This document shows, one piece after another, positions 1-8,331 of a stretch of 64,000 bases of DNA. Below the pieces are notes generated by a model. It worked only from the letters and a program-made list of their open reading frames with translations, was not told where the DNA came from and made no database searches. This DNA is from Lentzea pudingi (GTDB lineage: Bacteria; Actinomycetota; Actinomycetes; Mycobacteriales; Pseudonocardiaceae): assembly GCF_014646255.1 (NCBI RefSeq), contig NZ_BMNC01000006.1, forward strand, positions 558,857-622,856, read 5' to 3'. How positions within the stretch are numbered: position 1 is the stretch's first letter; every line of letters starts with the position of its first letter. Made by a program: the position numbers and the translations under genes.

Positions 1-265
1 CCAGGGAGAACCAAGCAACGATGGGCTCGACCTCATCGAGATTGTCTCGACGACGATCGCGCGCAAGGCGACGACGCGGGTACTCGACAGCAAGATCAAA
101 GCCGTCGGGGCTGTTGGCTGGATTGAGCCGGTGCAGCGCTTTGAGGACTGTGGTCTTACCGGACTCGTTCTTGCCGACAAGGCAAGTCACGTGGGGCTCC
201 ACCTGCATCGTCTGCGCGTCGGTGAAGTTGCGAAATCGCTCAACTTTGATCTTTTCCAAGCGCAT
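1..265 (-). CDS. AAA/SMC-like ATPase, N-terminal part (runs off left edge)
   Basis: Reading leftwards from ATG at 265 gives an open frame of 88 codons to the window edge. It begins MRLEKIKVERFRNF and contains a Walker A motif GKNESGKTT at about residues 31-39. The layout (short beta-strand start, FRNF, then P-loop) is that of RecF/OLD/SMC-type ATPases; the NESGKT form is common in OLD-like and phage-defence ATPases. GGACGAGG lies a few bases upstream as a possible ribosome site. Only the start is present, so Walker B and any TOPRIM or nuclease domain cannot be seen. Lying on the 3' side of tRNA-Pro, it could belong to an integrated element. Confidence 0.72.
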   Translation of the reverse strand, partial: MRLEKIKVERFRNFTDAQTMQVEPHVTCLVGKNESGKTTVLKALHRLNPANSPDGFDLAVEYPRRRLARDRRRDNLDEVEPIVAWFSL

Positions 266-476
266 GTGATGCGTCCTCGTCCTGGATAGCGGCAGCAGGG
301 CGGATACGCTACCCGCCGGCCGCGACACGAGCGATCGGATTGGTACAGCGACACGAGCACCAAGATGACGCTGATGAACATGCAACAACCGCGCGGCGAA
401 CCAGCTTCAGGTCCACAACTGGTCCACAAACGACCTGCACGGCAGATCCTGGCAAGATCAAATATTCGAATGACAA

Positions 477-518
477 AAGCCCGTCTGATCAGGCCATATG
501 CCTTGATCAGACGGGCTT
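477..518 (-). terminator. Hairpin after tRNA-Pro
   Basis: Perfect 15-bp inverted repeat (477-491 and 504-518, arm AAGCCCGTCTGATCA) with a 12-nt loop. It starts 11 nt past the tRNA 3' end and is followed on the minus strand by a short T run. This fits an intrinsic terminator for the tRNA. The rest of 266-476 is AT-richer DNA with no gene I can support. Confidence 0.75.
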
Positions 519-528
519 CCGTCGACCG

Positions 529-602
<74 letters not shown>

Positions 603-702
603 GCCACACTCCCGGTTTCCCGGCGTGCATGAGAAATCCTACAACACCGGGGACAGAGATCAAAAACGACCCCCGCAACCGCCCGCTAGCTGCGGAAATA
701 CG

Positions 703-729
703 GCGGGGACCCGAAGTTCGGGTCCCCGC
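703..729 (-). terminator. Hairpin downstream of the two-component operon
   Basis: Perfect 13-bp inverted repeat (arm GCGGGGACCCGAA, 703-715 and 717-729), about 45 nt beyond the stop codon of the histidine kinase. It has no long T tract, as is common in high-GC actinomycetes. The remainder of 603-775 shows no gene. Confidence 0.6.
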
Positions 730-775
730 GTCCCTCGGTCCGACCGATCCCCCGATCCTCGACCGACACCCCGAA

Positions 776-1888
776 CTATGCGGTGGCGGCGTCTCGGGTG
801 CTACCTCCGAAAGTCGAGTCTCGTCCGTCAACCTTCGGCTTACCGGGCGGTAGGACCGCGCTGACGCTGAAGCCTCCGTCTGCCCTGTAGGAGGTGGTCA
901 GGGTGCCGCCGGCCAGGCGTACTCGTTCTGACAGGCCGTGCAGGCCGGCGCCTCCGCCTTCTGCCAGTGCTGGTAGGTCGCCTGGGCCGTTCACCACTGA
1001 GACTCGGACTGGGGTGGATCGGTCCACCGTCACTGTCACCGAGGCGCCTGGGGCGTGTTTCGTCACGTTGGTGAGGGACTCTTGGACCACTCGGAAGAGA
1101 GCTCTGGAGACGGCTGGCGACAGGGCTGTGTCGCCTGTTTCCGACAGGGTCACGGTGACGCCTGCTGTTCGGGCTCTGTCGATGAGTTCTTGTAGCGACG
1201 GGTAGGTCGTGTCGGAGTTGAGGAGGCCCAGGGCTGCTCGCATTTCGGAGAGGGATTCCTTTGCCAGCGCACGTAGTCGTAGTGCTGTCTCGCGGACTGT
1301 CTGGTCGGTGGCGGTGGCGGCCAGGGCTGCGGACTCCACTGCGATGAGGGTGGCGTGGTGGCCTACCGCGTCGTGGATCTCGCGGGCTATCCGGGCTCGT
1401 TCCGCGGCACGAGCCGAGGTCTCTTGGGCCTCTAGTTCTGCTGCTCTTGCTCTGCGGGTTTCGTAGAGGGACTGGGTCAGTTCCTTGCGGGTGGTGAGGA
1501 GGGCGCCGAGGGCGGTGGGGGCTGCTGCCAGGCCGAAGGCGAAGGCTGTGGCGAGGAGCAGGGGGCCTGGGGGGATCGTCTCGGTCAGCAGGACCGGGGC
1601 TATCGAGGCCGCTGTCAGCAGGAGGACCCAGAAGACTTGGACCGGGATCGACTTCTCCCTGCTGCCCAGGCGGTACTGGGCCACGAGGGTGGGGACCCAG
1701 CCCAGGCCGCCTGCCACCGCTGGGACGCAGACGAGGGACGCGAGCCACGGCCAGCGCAGGCGGAGAGGGAGGAGCAACGCGGCGGCCACCGCTGCCCAGA
1801 GGGACCACGCGAACGGGCGGTCTTGGGTCAGGAGGACTACGCCTGTGGTCGTGCCTACGGTGAGGAGCTCGCGCGCCACTGGTTTCAC
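776..1888 (-). CDS. NarL/DesK-type sensor histidine kinase
   Basis: A 370-residue sensor kinase. The first ~130 residues hold several hydrophobic membrane segments with no large extracellular domain. A coiled linker rich in Arg/Ala/Glu follows (about 133-165), then the HisKA_3 dimerisation box ERARIAREIHDAVGHH with phospho-acceptor His172. The HATPase domain has the N-box VVQESLTNVTKHA and the glycine-rich lid GGGAGLHGLSERVRLAGG. It would phosphorylate the regulator encoded just upstream; the two genes overlap by 4 bp (ATGA), so they are translationally coupled. The signal is not evident; intramembrane kinases of this shape often sense envelope stress. No downstream target gene is adjacent. 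Confidence 0.93.
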   Translation of the reverse strand: MKPVARELLTVGTTTGVVLLTQDRPFAWSLWAAVAAALLLPLRLRWPWLASLVCVPAVAGGLGWVPTLVAQYRLGSREKSIPVQVFWVLLLTAASIAPVLLTETIPPGPLLLATAFAFGLAAAPTALGALLTTRKELTQSLYETRRARAAELEAQETSARAAERARIAREIHDAVGHHATLIAVESAALAATATDQTVRETALRLRALAKESLSEMRAALGLLNSDTTYPSLQELIDRARTAGVTVTLSETGDTALSPAVSRALFRVVQESLTNVTKHAPGASVTVTVDRSTPVRVSVVNGPGDLPALAEGGGAGLHGLSERVRLAGGTLTTSYRADGGFSVSAVLPPGKPKVDGRDSTFGGSTRDAATA

Positions 1889-2535
1889 CAGACACCGACC
1901 TGGTGGGCGACGAGGGCCGCCTGCACCCGGTTCTCCACGCCCAGTTTGGTCAGGACGGTGGAGACGTAGCTCTTCACCGTCGCCTCGGAGAGGCAGAGGT
2001 TCTCGGCTATCGAGTGGTTCGAGCGGCCGGCGGCCACGAGTTCCAGGACCTGGCGTTCGCGGGCCGACAGCGAGTCCAGCTGCCGGTTGGCGCGGAAGCC
2101 GCGGAGTCTGGGGAGCAGGCGCGCGGTTATTCGCGGGTCCAGGACGGCTCCGCCTGCTGCCAGGTCCATCACGGCGCGGACCAGGGCTTCGGGTTCTGCG
2201 TCCTTCAAAAGGAAGCCCTGTGCGCCCAGGTCCAGTGCGGTGGCGACGTAGTCGTCGAGGTCGAACGTGGTCAGTACGGCTATCGCGGGCGGGGTGGCCC
2301 AGGTTCGCAGTCGGCGGACTGCTTCCAGGCCGTCCACGCCGGGCATCTGGACGTCGACCAGCACCACGTCCGGCAGGTGGGTCAGGGTCGCTTCCACGAG
2401 TTCGGCGCCGTCGGCTGCCTCGCCCACGACCTCCACTCGTCCGTCGGCTTCGAGGAGGACCTTGAGGCCCCGCCGCAGCAGGGCCTCGTCGTCGGCTAGC
2501 ACCACTCGTACGGCCACGAACCCAACCAACCGCAC
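1885..2535 (-). CDS. NarL-family response regulator
   Basis: A 216-residue two-domain regulator. The receiver domain has the acidic pair in VVLADDEALL, phospho-acceptor Asp61 (VLVDVQMPG), Thr/Ser switch VLTTF and Lys111 (LLKDAEPE). The C-terminal LuxR-type HTH begins at about residue 153 (LSARERQVLELVAAGRSNHS) and continues through the recognition helix SEATVKSYVSTVLTKLGV. It is the upstream member of the kinase operon. The chosen start is GTG at 2535; GTG at 2517 (VAVRVVLADDE) is equally plausible and closer to typical family N-termini. Confidence 0.92.
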   Translation of the reverse strand: MRLVGFVAVRVVLADDEALLRRGLKVLLEADGRVEVVGEAADGAELVEATLTHLPDVVLVDVQMPGVDGLEAVRRLRTWATPPAIAVLTTFDLDDYVATALDLGAQGFLLKDAEPEALVRAVMDLAAGGAVLDPRITARLLPRLRGFRANRQLDSLSARERQVLELVAAGRSNHSIAENLCLSEATVKSYVSTVLTKLGVENRVQAALVAHQVGVW

Positions 2536-2614
2536 CCCGTCACAAAGGGCAACCAGCCGGTCGGGTCGTCATCCGGAAACCAGGGAAACCAGAGAAACTA
2601 GGAACTACGGAGAA

Positions 2615-4036
2615 CTACTTCTTGGAAGCGCCGGCCTTCTTCTTCTCGCGCACGCGCACGGAGATGCGGACCGGGCTGCCCTCGAAGCCGAACTCCTCGC
2701 GCAGGCGGCGTTCGATGAACCGGCGGTACGACGCCTCGAGGAAGCCCGTCGTGAACAGCACGAACGTCGGCGGGCGGGTCGAGGCCTGCGTCGCGAACAG
2801 GACCTTCGGCTGCTTGCCGCCGCGGACAGGCGGCGGGGTCGCGGAGATCAGTTCGGTCAGCCACTGGTTCAGGCGGCCGGTCGGGACTCGGGTGTCCCAC
2901 GAGTTCAGCGCGGTGCGCAGGGCCGGGGCGAGCTTGTGCACGGCGCGGCCGGTCAGGGCCGAGATGTTGACCTTGTCCGCCCACGGCACGCGGACGAGGC
3001 CGCGCTCGAGTTCGCGGACCATCTCGTTGCGGCGGTCCTCGTCGACGAGGTCCCACTTGTTGAACGCCAGCACGCACGCGCGGCCGGACTCGACGACCAT
3101 CGTCAGGACGCGCAGGTCCTGCTCCGCCAACGGTTCGTGCGCGTCCAGCAGCACGACCGCGACCTCGGCGGTCTCGATCGCGGACTTGGTGCGCAGCGAG
3201 GCGTAGTACTCGGCGCCGCCGGAGAACTTGACCCGCTTGCGCAGGCCGGCGGTGTCGACGAAGCGCCAGATCTCGCCGTCGAGCTCCACCAGCGAGTCGA
3301 CCGGGTCGACGGTGGTGCCCGCGACCGAGTCGACGACCGAGCGGTCCTCGCCCGTCAGGCGGTTCAGCAGCGACGACTTGCCGACGTTCGGCTTGCCGAC
3401 GAGCGCCACGCGACGGGGACCGCCGCGGCCGCCTCCGAAGTCGTCGCGCGGGGTCTCGGGCAGCCTGTCGAGGATCACGTCGAGCAGGTCGCCGGAGCCG
3501 CGGCCGTGCAGGCCGGAGACCGGGTACGGCTCGCCGAGGCCCAGCGACCACAGCGACGCGATGTCGGCCATCAGCCTGTCGTCGTCCACCTTGGACGCGC
3601 ACAGGATCACGGGCTTCTTCGACCGGCGCAGGACCTTCGCGACGGCCTCCTCGGTCGACGTCGCGCCGATCGAGCCGTCCACGACCAGCAGGATCACGTC
3701 GGCGGTCGCCATCGCGAGCTCGGCCTGCGCGGCCACGGAGGCCTGCAGCCCGACCGCGTCCGGCTCCCAGCCGCCCGTGTCGACCACGGTGAACTTGCGG
3801 CCGTTCCACAGCGCGTCGTACGCGACACGGTCGCGCGTCACGCCCGGTACGTCCTGCACCACGGCCTCTCGGCGGCCGATGATGCGGTTGACCAGCGTGG
3901 ACTTGCCGACGTTCGGCCGTCCGACCACCGCGAGCACGGGCTGTGGCGGCGCAGACTGCTCGCCCTCACCGCCGTCGAGGTCGTCGAAGGCTGACCAGTC
4001 GGCCTCGTCCTCCCAGGTGCCGTCCAGGTCCGTCAT
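2615..4036 (-). CDS. der: Ribosome-associated GTPase Der (EngA)
   Basis: A 473-residue tandem GTPase needed for maturation of the 50S ribosomal subunit. An acidic N-terminal extension of about 33 residues precedes GTPase domain 1 (GRPNVGKST at 39-47, DTGG, and SKVD in place of NKxD). Domain 2 carries GKPNVGKSS, DTAG and NKWD. A KH-like C-terminal domain ends in the Lys-rich tail REKKKAGASKK. The SKVD variant of G4 in domain 1 is visible in the sequence. The start overlaps the stop of plsC by 4 bp, so the order of transcription is cmk, plsC, der, a conserved actinobacterial arrangement. Confidence 0.97.
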   Translation of the reverse strand: MTDLDGTWEDEADWSAFDDLDGGEGEQSAPPQPVLAVVGRPNVGKSTLVNRIIGRREAVVQDVPGVTRDRVAYDALWNGRKFTVVDTGGWEPDAVGLQASVAAQAELAMATADVILLVVDGSIGATSTEEAVAKVLRRSKKPVILCASKVDDDRLMADIASLWSLGLGEPYPVSGLHGRGSGDLLDVILDRLPETPRDDFGGGRGGPRRVALVGKPNVGKSSLLNRLTGEDRSVVDSVAGTTVDPVDSLVELDGEIWRFVDTAGLRKRVKFSGGAEYYASLRTKSAIETAEVAVVLLDAHEPLAEQDLRVLTMVVESGRACVLAFNKWDLVDEDRRNEMVRELERGLVRVPWADKVNISALTGRAVHKLAPALRTALNSWDTRVPTGRLNQWLTELISATPPPVRGGKQPKVLFATQASTRPPTFVLFTTGFLEASYRRFIERRLREEFGFEGSPVRISVRVREKKKAGASKK

Positions 4037-4668
4037 CGTCTTCCCTCATCACTCATGCGTTGTCCATCGAGTTCGGCGACCAGTGTCGCCAGGCGATCGC
4101 GCACCTGCTCGGTGGCAACGCCGAGGGCCGCTCGCCCCTTCCCGTCGGGAAGGTGGAACGGCTCACCGATCAGCACGTCGACCTCGGGCCTCCAGCCCTT
4201 GGCCTGGTAAGTCCCGCGGCAGGCGATCGGCAGCACCATCGCGCCGGACGTCTTGGCCAGCCACGCGGCGCCGTTCTGCGCGCTCGCCACGTCGCCCTCA
4301 CCGCGGGTGCCCTCGGGGAAGACCCCGATCACACCACCGGCTTTGAGCACGGACAACGCGCTGGTCAGCGCAGTGCGGTCGGCCTCTCCCCGCTTCACGG
4401 GGATCTGCCCGATCTTGCCCAGGAGGTAGCCGACGACGCCCTTGAACATCTCCTGCTTGATCAGGAACGTCACGCGCCGGGGCAGCACCCCGAACAGGAT
4501 CGGCCCGTCGGCCATCGAGCTGTGGTTGGCGACGACGACCACGCCGCCGCTCAAGGGTACGCGGTCACGTCCGTGCACCCGAATCCGGAACTGCCAGGCG
4601 TAGGGAACCCGCCCGATCCAACGCCCCAGGTCGAACAGCCAGGGCACCGTCCCCCTGGGAACGCTCAC
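4033..4668 (-). CDS. plsC: 1-acyl-sn-glycerol-3-phosphate acyltransferase (PlsC family)
   Basis: A 211-residue membrane-associated acyltransferase that adds the second acyl chain to lysophosphatidate in phospholipid synthesis. The catalytic NHX4D motif is NHSSMAD (48-54), and the substrate-binding block FPEGTRG is at about 117-123. The length is normal for the family. It sits between cmk and der with 4-bp overlaps on both sides, so its dosage is tied to nucleotide and ribosome-assembly genes. The exact acyl donor (acyl-ACP or acyl-CoA) cannot be read from the sequence. Confidence 0.93.
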   Translation of the reverse strand: MSVPRGTVPWLFDLGRWIGRVPYAWQFRIRVHGRDRVPLSGGVVVVANHSSMADGPILFGVLPRRVTFLIKQEMFKGVVGYLLGKIGQIPVKRGEADRTALTSALSVLKAGGVIGVFPEGTRGEGDVASAQNGAAWLAKTSGAMVLPIACRGTYQAKGWRPEVDVLIGEPFHLPDGKGRAALGVATEQVRDRLATLVAELDGQRMSDEGRR

Positions 4669-5375
4669 CCGGTCACCCGCAGCCCACCGCGTTCCACGAG
4701 TTCCAGCAACGCGGCGATGGTGCCCGCGAGGTCGAGGTCGGTGTTGTCGAGCACGACCGCGTCGCCGGCCGCCTTCATCGGCGACACCGCGCGCGTCGAG
4801 TCGTACTTGTCGCGCCGCTGCACGTCGGCCAGTGCGGCGTCCACAGTGGACACACGTCCGGCGGCGCTGTCCTGCTTGGTCCTGCGCGCCGCACGGGCTT
4901 CCGCCGACGCCGTCAGGTAGACCTTCAACGGGGCGTCGGGCGTCACGACGGTGCCGATGTCACGGCCCTCGACGACGATGCCGCCCACGTGGTCGACGGC
5001 GTCCGCGATGATCGCGCGCTGCTGGGCCACGAGCAGTTCCCGCACGTGCCCGGTCGCGGAGACGGGCGAGACCGCGAGCGACACCTCGGGCCCGCGGATG
5101 TCGGACGACACGTCGGCGCCGTCGAGCGTGATGCCCGGCCGCTGCGGGTCGGTGCCGACGACGAGCACGGCGTTCTCCGCGACCGCGACGACCTTGTCGG
5201 CGTCGGCCGGGTCGACGCCCGCGCGCAGCACCGCCAGCGCGATCGCCCGGTACATCGAGCCGGTGTCGAGGTAGCGCGCGTCCAGCGCCATCGCGAGGCG
5301 CCTGGCCACGGTGGACTTGCCGGTGCCGGCCGGTCCGTCGAGAGCGACCACACCGCGCAACTGACCCTGGCCCAC
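4665..5375 (-). CDS. cmk: Cytidylate kinase
   Basis: Phosphorylates CMP/dCMP with ATP. P-loop GPAGTGKST near the N-terminus, then the NMP-binding motif DTGSMYRA, the QRRDKYDSTR lid-type region and the family signature GRDIGTVV. I chose GTG at 5375 because GGAGGGAG lies at good spacing, giving 236 residues, near the family norm; an upstream GTG at 5399 adds eight residues but lacks a clear ribosome site. First gene of the cmk-plsC-der operon. The 320 bp upstream (5376-5698) contain no gene I can support, so the scpAB/rluB genes that often precede cmk are absent here. Confidence 0.95.
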   Translation of the reverse strand: MGQGQLRGVVALDGPAGTGKSTVARRLAMALDARYLDTGSMYRAIALAVLRAGVDPADADKVVAVAENAVLVVGTDPQRPGITLDGADVSSDIRGPEVSLAVSPVSATGHVRELLVAQQRAIIADAVDHVGGIVVEGRDIGTVVTPDAPLKVYLTASAEARAARRTKQDSAAGRVSTVDAALADVQRRDKYDSTRAVSPMKAAGDAVVLDNTDLDLAGTIAALLELVERGGLRVTG

Positions 5376-5698
5376 AGCAGCTCCCTCCGAGACACCCACG
5401 GTTCACATTGTGCCTGGTGCGGACGCTCACACCGCAGGCGGGACAGTCCACGCAGCACGCGGTCCTCCGATGCGGGCGAGATCGTCCTGTTGGGTGAAGG
5501 GCTTTCTCGAGGACCGGCTGCGCGGTGTACGGTGCGGTCAGGCGGCTGCGGCAGCCTTGAGGCAGCTCCGACGTCCCGGCTGGAGCAGGTGCCTTCTAAG
5601 CGCGTCATCGGGCGCGTACCGCGACTCATCAGCGTGCTGCGCGGGGTCTCCCCTCATGACTCGGCAGCGCCGGCCGGGCGGCTGCTGCGGAGGCTTCT

Positions 5699-7534
5699 GT
5701 GGTTCGGACACGACCGAATTCGCTGCGAACGCGCTTGGAGCTGCGTTCGATGTGCACGGGTGAGCCTGTCAACGTCGCGCGGCGTCAGCTCCTCGAAGAG
5801 GGCGGACCGCTCATTCCCGCCGCCGTCAACGGCCAGCACCAGTTCGAAGCGGCCCTGCTACCCATCATCAAGGCGGCGAGCGCCGAGTTCGCGCGCGACC
5901 GGCGACCTGGGTGGACCGGCGCGGCGGTCAAGGAAACGAGGCTGCGCACCGACTCGCTTTCGCTCCACGTCGCCGACGAGGTGCTGGACCGGGTTCTCGC
6001 CGCGGCACTGCCGGTCGCGACCTCCTCCGGCCTGCGAGGAATTCCAGGGCTTCGTCCCGAGGCTGGACGGGACTTCCTGGATCTGAACGTGGTCGACACG
6101 GACGGAGATCGCACCGGGCACATCCGTCTGCTGGGCGTGGCACCCAGACGATGGCGCTCGCTGCAGCAACAGCTCGAGCGGAGGCAGCAAAGACCTGAAC
6201 CCGTGTGGAAGCGACGCACCGGCCTGCACGACGCCGAGTGGCGGTCGCTCGACAACGCGGCCACCGCACCTACCGACCTGATGAGCGCGGTGCTTCGCCG
6301 TTTCCCGCTGTGGCGGCATTCCGCCTGGCTGGACAGTGCCGTCGACAACGGAGGCCTGCGCGTGCGCTGGCAGCACGGTCTGCCGGACGAGGTCGTGATC
6401 GCGATCCTCACCGAGTCGTTGTGCCGGATCCCTGGGGTGACTGCCGTCCGGGAACAGCTCTCGGACCAGATGCGCAGCATCCTGCTCTCGTACGCCGAGG
6501 TCGCCGCCAACACATCGCACGAGGATGCGTGGGCCTGGGTGCAGTTGCAGGCGCTCGACCTCGCGGCGTCTGCCGCTCTCGACTCCACAGAGTTCGCACT
6601 GCTGCCGGAGGTATGGGATCACCAAGAAATGAGGGATGCGTTGGCACGCAGGGAGATCAGTCTCGTGTACCGGCTCCTGCGACGCCACGGCGTCTCAGCG
6701 GAACAGATCTCCGCGCTGACCGGGCAGTCGACGGCGGAAGTGGCTGAGGTGCTCCAGGGCCGCCAGACCATGGCGTGGGACGCCCTCAGCCAGATCGCAC
6801 GTGGATTGGGCGTGCCACGGGGATACATGGGCCTGGCCTACGACGAGCTGATCGCGGTCCGGCTGGCCAAAGAGTCAGAAGCTCCGAAGTTGGCGCCGAA
6901 GGTGGACTCCAGCGAGTCGGAGAAGCGACGAAAATTCCTCGCGCACGCCGCCGCGGTCACCGTAGGCGTAACGGCGTTCGGCGGTTCCTCGTGGGCTTCG
7001 TCGCCCACGTCAACCTCTTCGCCCAGTCACATCGGTACCGGCGACGTGCGGCAGGTCGAGGCTGCGGTGCGAGCGCTGCGTTCGTTGAAAGACAACTACG
7101 GGGCAGGTTCGGGTCACGACGCCGTGCTCGCCCAGTTGTCGTGGGCACGCGGCATGCTCAAGTCGAAGGCGAGTCAGAAAACGCGGCAACGACTTCAGAT
7201 CGCCTTGGCCGAGCTTCACGATCTGGCGGGGTGCATGGCGTTCGAGAACGGCCTGCGCACGTCCGCGCTCGAGCACTTCACCCGCTCGCGTGACCTGGTG
7301 CGACTCAGCCAGGAAGAAGGCCTCATCGCCGGCGTCCTGGACAGACTGGGCGGCGGCCGCCTGGTGATCGCCGGAGACCACCGGCCGGGGGCTGGCCAGC
7401 TTCGCGTCGAGCAGGGATCCCATCTCGGTCCTCGCGTGAAGGAAGCCTGGCGAGCGGCACGGGACACCTTCGGCCCTCAGTTCTCCCTGCACGACCTGTT
7501 GAACAGCGACGAGGGAGTGGACTTCCTCCGTTGA
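5699..7534 (+). CDS. Large HTH regulator with unrecognised N-terminal domain
   Basis: A 611-residue protein in three parts. Residues ~1-310 match no domain I recognise; they are mixed alpha/beta with many Trp/Arg. Residues ~320-385 form an HTH (LVYRLLRRHGVSAEQISALT onward, then QGRQTMAWDALSQIARGLGV), as in XRE-like regulators. After a charged SESEKRRKFLAHAAAV segment and an Ala-rich hydrophobic stretch comes the start of a TPR-like region (QVEAAVRALRSLKDNYGAGS, then AELHDLAGCMAFENGL). That region resembles the actinobacterial HTH/TPR family but stops after about two repeats. Start GTG 5699 has GGAGG five bases upstream; ATG 5750 is an alternative. Targets unknown. Confidence 0.75.
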   Translation: MVRTRPNSLRTRLELRSMCTGEPVNVARRQLLEEGGPLIPAAVNGQHQFEAALLPIIKAASAEFARDRRPGWTGAAVKETRLRTDSLSLHVADEVLDRVLAAALPVATSSGLRGIPGLRPEAGRDFLDLNVVDTDGDRTGHIRLLGVAPRRWRSLQQQLERRQQRPEPVWKRRTGLHDAEWRSLDNAATAPTDLMSAVLRRFPLWRHSAWLDSAVDNGGLRVRWQHGLPDEVVIAILTESLCRIPGVTAVREQLSDQMRSILLSYAEVAANTSHEDAWAWVQLQALDLAASAALDSTEFALLPEVWDHQEMRDALARREISLVYRLLRRHGVSAEQISALTGQSTAEVAEVLQGRQTMAWDALSQIARGLGVPRGYMGLAYDELIAVRLAKESEAPKLAPKVDSSESEKRRKFLAHAAAVTVGVTAFGGSSWASSPTSTSSPSHIGTGDVRQVEAAVRALRSLKDNYGAGSGHDAVLAQLSWARGMLKSKASQKTRQRLQIALAELHDLAGCMAFENGLRTSALEHFTRSRDLVRLSQEEGLIAGVLDRLGGGRLVIAGDHRPGAGQLRVEQGSHLGPRVKEAWRAARDTFGPQFSLHDLLNSDEGVDFLR

Positions 7535-7541
7535 CCGGAGC

Positions 7542-7572
7542 CGGTTCCCCGCTCCGATCGGGCGGGGAACCG
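7542..7572 (+). terminator. Hairpin after the large HTH gene
   Basis: Perfect 11-bp inverted repeat (CGGTTCCCCGC at 7542-7552 with its complement at 7562-7572), 7 nt past the stop codon. Consistent with transcription termination of the preceding gene. Confidence 0.65.
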
Positions 7573-7610
7573 ACAGCCGCTCGCTGTGCATCAGTCGGTG
7601 TAGGAGACGC

Positions 7611-7763
7611 GTGCCGGAGGAGTCGTCAGACGAAGAGAAGCCGGAAGGCAGACCGGACCCGGACAACGAGCGAGCGAAGGATCGAAGAGTCCTGGTTCTC
7701 GGGAGCTTGATCCAAGTCGCCGTGCTGGTCGCTGATCTGGCCGACCTTGTGTCCAGGTGGTGA
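7611..7763 (+). CDS. Possible small membrane protein (50 aa)
   Basis: Short GTG-started frame with GGAG four bases upstream. It encodes a charged N-terminal half (PEESSDEEKPEGRPDPDNER) and a hydrophobic C-terminal segment VLVLGSLIQVAVLVADLADLV ending in SRW. It lies exactly between two hairpins: one ends 38 bases before the start and the next begins 4 bases after the stop, so it looks like its own transcription unit. I know no family for it. The length and single reading make this tentative. Confidence 0.4.
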   Translation: MPEESSDEEKPEGRPDPDNERAKDRRVLVLGSLIQVAVLVADLADLVSRW

Positions 7764-7767
7764 TGGG

Positions 7768-7793
7768 GGTGGCACCCGCGACCGGGTGCCACC
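7768..7793 (+). terminator. Hairpin between the small ORF and the PNPOx-like gene
   Basis: 10-bp perfect inverted repeat GGTGGCACCC / GGGTGCCACC with a 6-nt loop, immediately downstream of the small ORF stop at 7763. Stem stability suggests a terminator. Confidence 0.6.
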
Positions 7794-7890
7794 TGCCGGC
7801 CCACGGTATCGATCGGTGGAATCCGCACAAGGCACGCATGGCCCGCGCCGATCTGGTGTGCGCATGACCCGATTACTCGAAAGGGCTCCA

Positions 7891-8331
7891 GTGACCACCA
7901 CCGAACAGCACAGCGCCGTCGAGGCGTTGCTGCACCGCACGCTCGCCGCGCACAAGTCGATGTTCCTCGCCACGGCGGGTTCGGACGGCTCGTGGGTGAG
8001 CGGCGTCTACTTCGCCGAGGACGGGCCGCACACGCTCGTGCTCGTGCTGGAGGAGCGCGGCCGGACGCTCAAGGCGATCAAGGAGAACCCCGAGGTGGCG
8101 CTGGTCGTGTCGACCGGGTCGCCGATGGAGCCGTTCCTGCAGGCCCAGGGCACGGCCGTGGTGGTCGACGGGGCCGAGGACGAGGCCGTGCGCCGTCACC
8201 TCGTGGCCAAGGTGCCCGAGGTCGCGCCGTTCCTCGCCACGCCGATCCGCACGGTGAAGGTCTCGGTGCCGGTGTGGCGGGTCACGGACATCCCCAACGG
8301 GTGGTTGCCGGGCAAGGACTTCAGCGCCTGA
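7891..8331 (+). CDS. PNPOx-like split-barrel protein
   Basis: A 146-residue protein of the pyridoxamine 5'-phosphate oxidase-like fold, many members of which bind FMN, F420 or haem and act as small reductases. Visible features are the N-terminal helix (EALLHRTLAAHKSMFLATAG), the strand SWVSGVYFAEDGPHTLVLVL and the central KAIKENPEVALVVSTGSP block typical of the barrel. GTG 7891 was chosen because AAAGGG precedes it by six bases; an upstream in-frame start near 7864 lacks such a site. Substrate and cofactor cannot be told. The stop overlaps the convergent gene by 11 bp. Confidence 0.8.
   Translation: MTTTEQHSAVEALLHRTLAAHKSMFLATAGSDGSWVSGVYFAEDGPHTLVLVLEERGRTLKAIKENPEVALVVSTGSPMEPFLQAQGTAVVVDGAEDEAVRRHLVAKVPEVAPFLATPIRTVKVSVPVWRVTDIPNGWLPGKDFSA

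Noticed and set aside
410..429. Direct repeat GGTCCACAA x2 as an attachment site
   Set aside because: Only 9 bp and not repeated at the tRNA 3' end within the window.
5376..5698. Frames upstream of cmk as scpB or rluB remnant
   Set aside because: None of the translations shows ScpB or pseudouridine synthase motifs.
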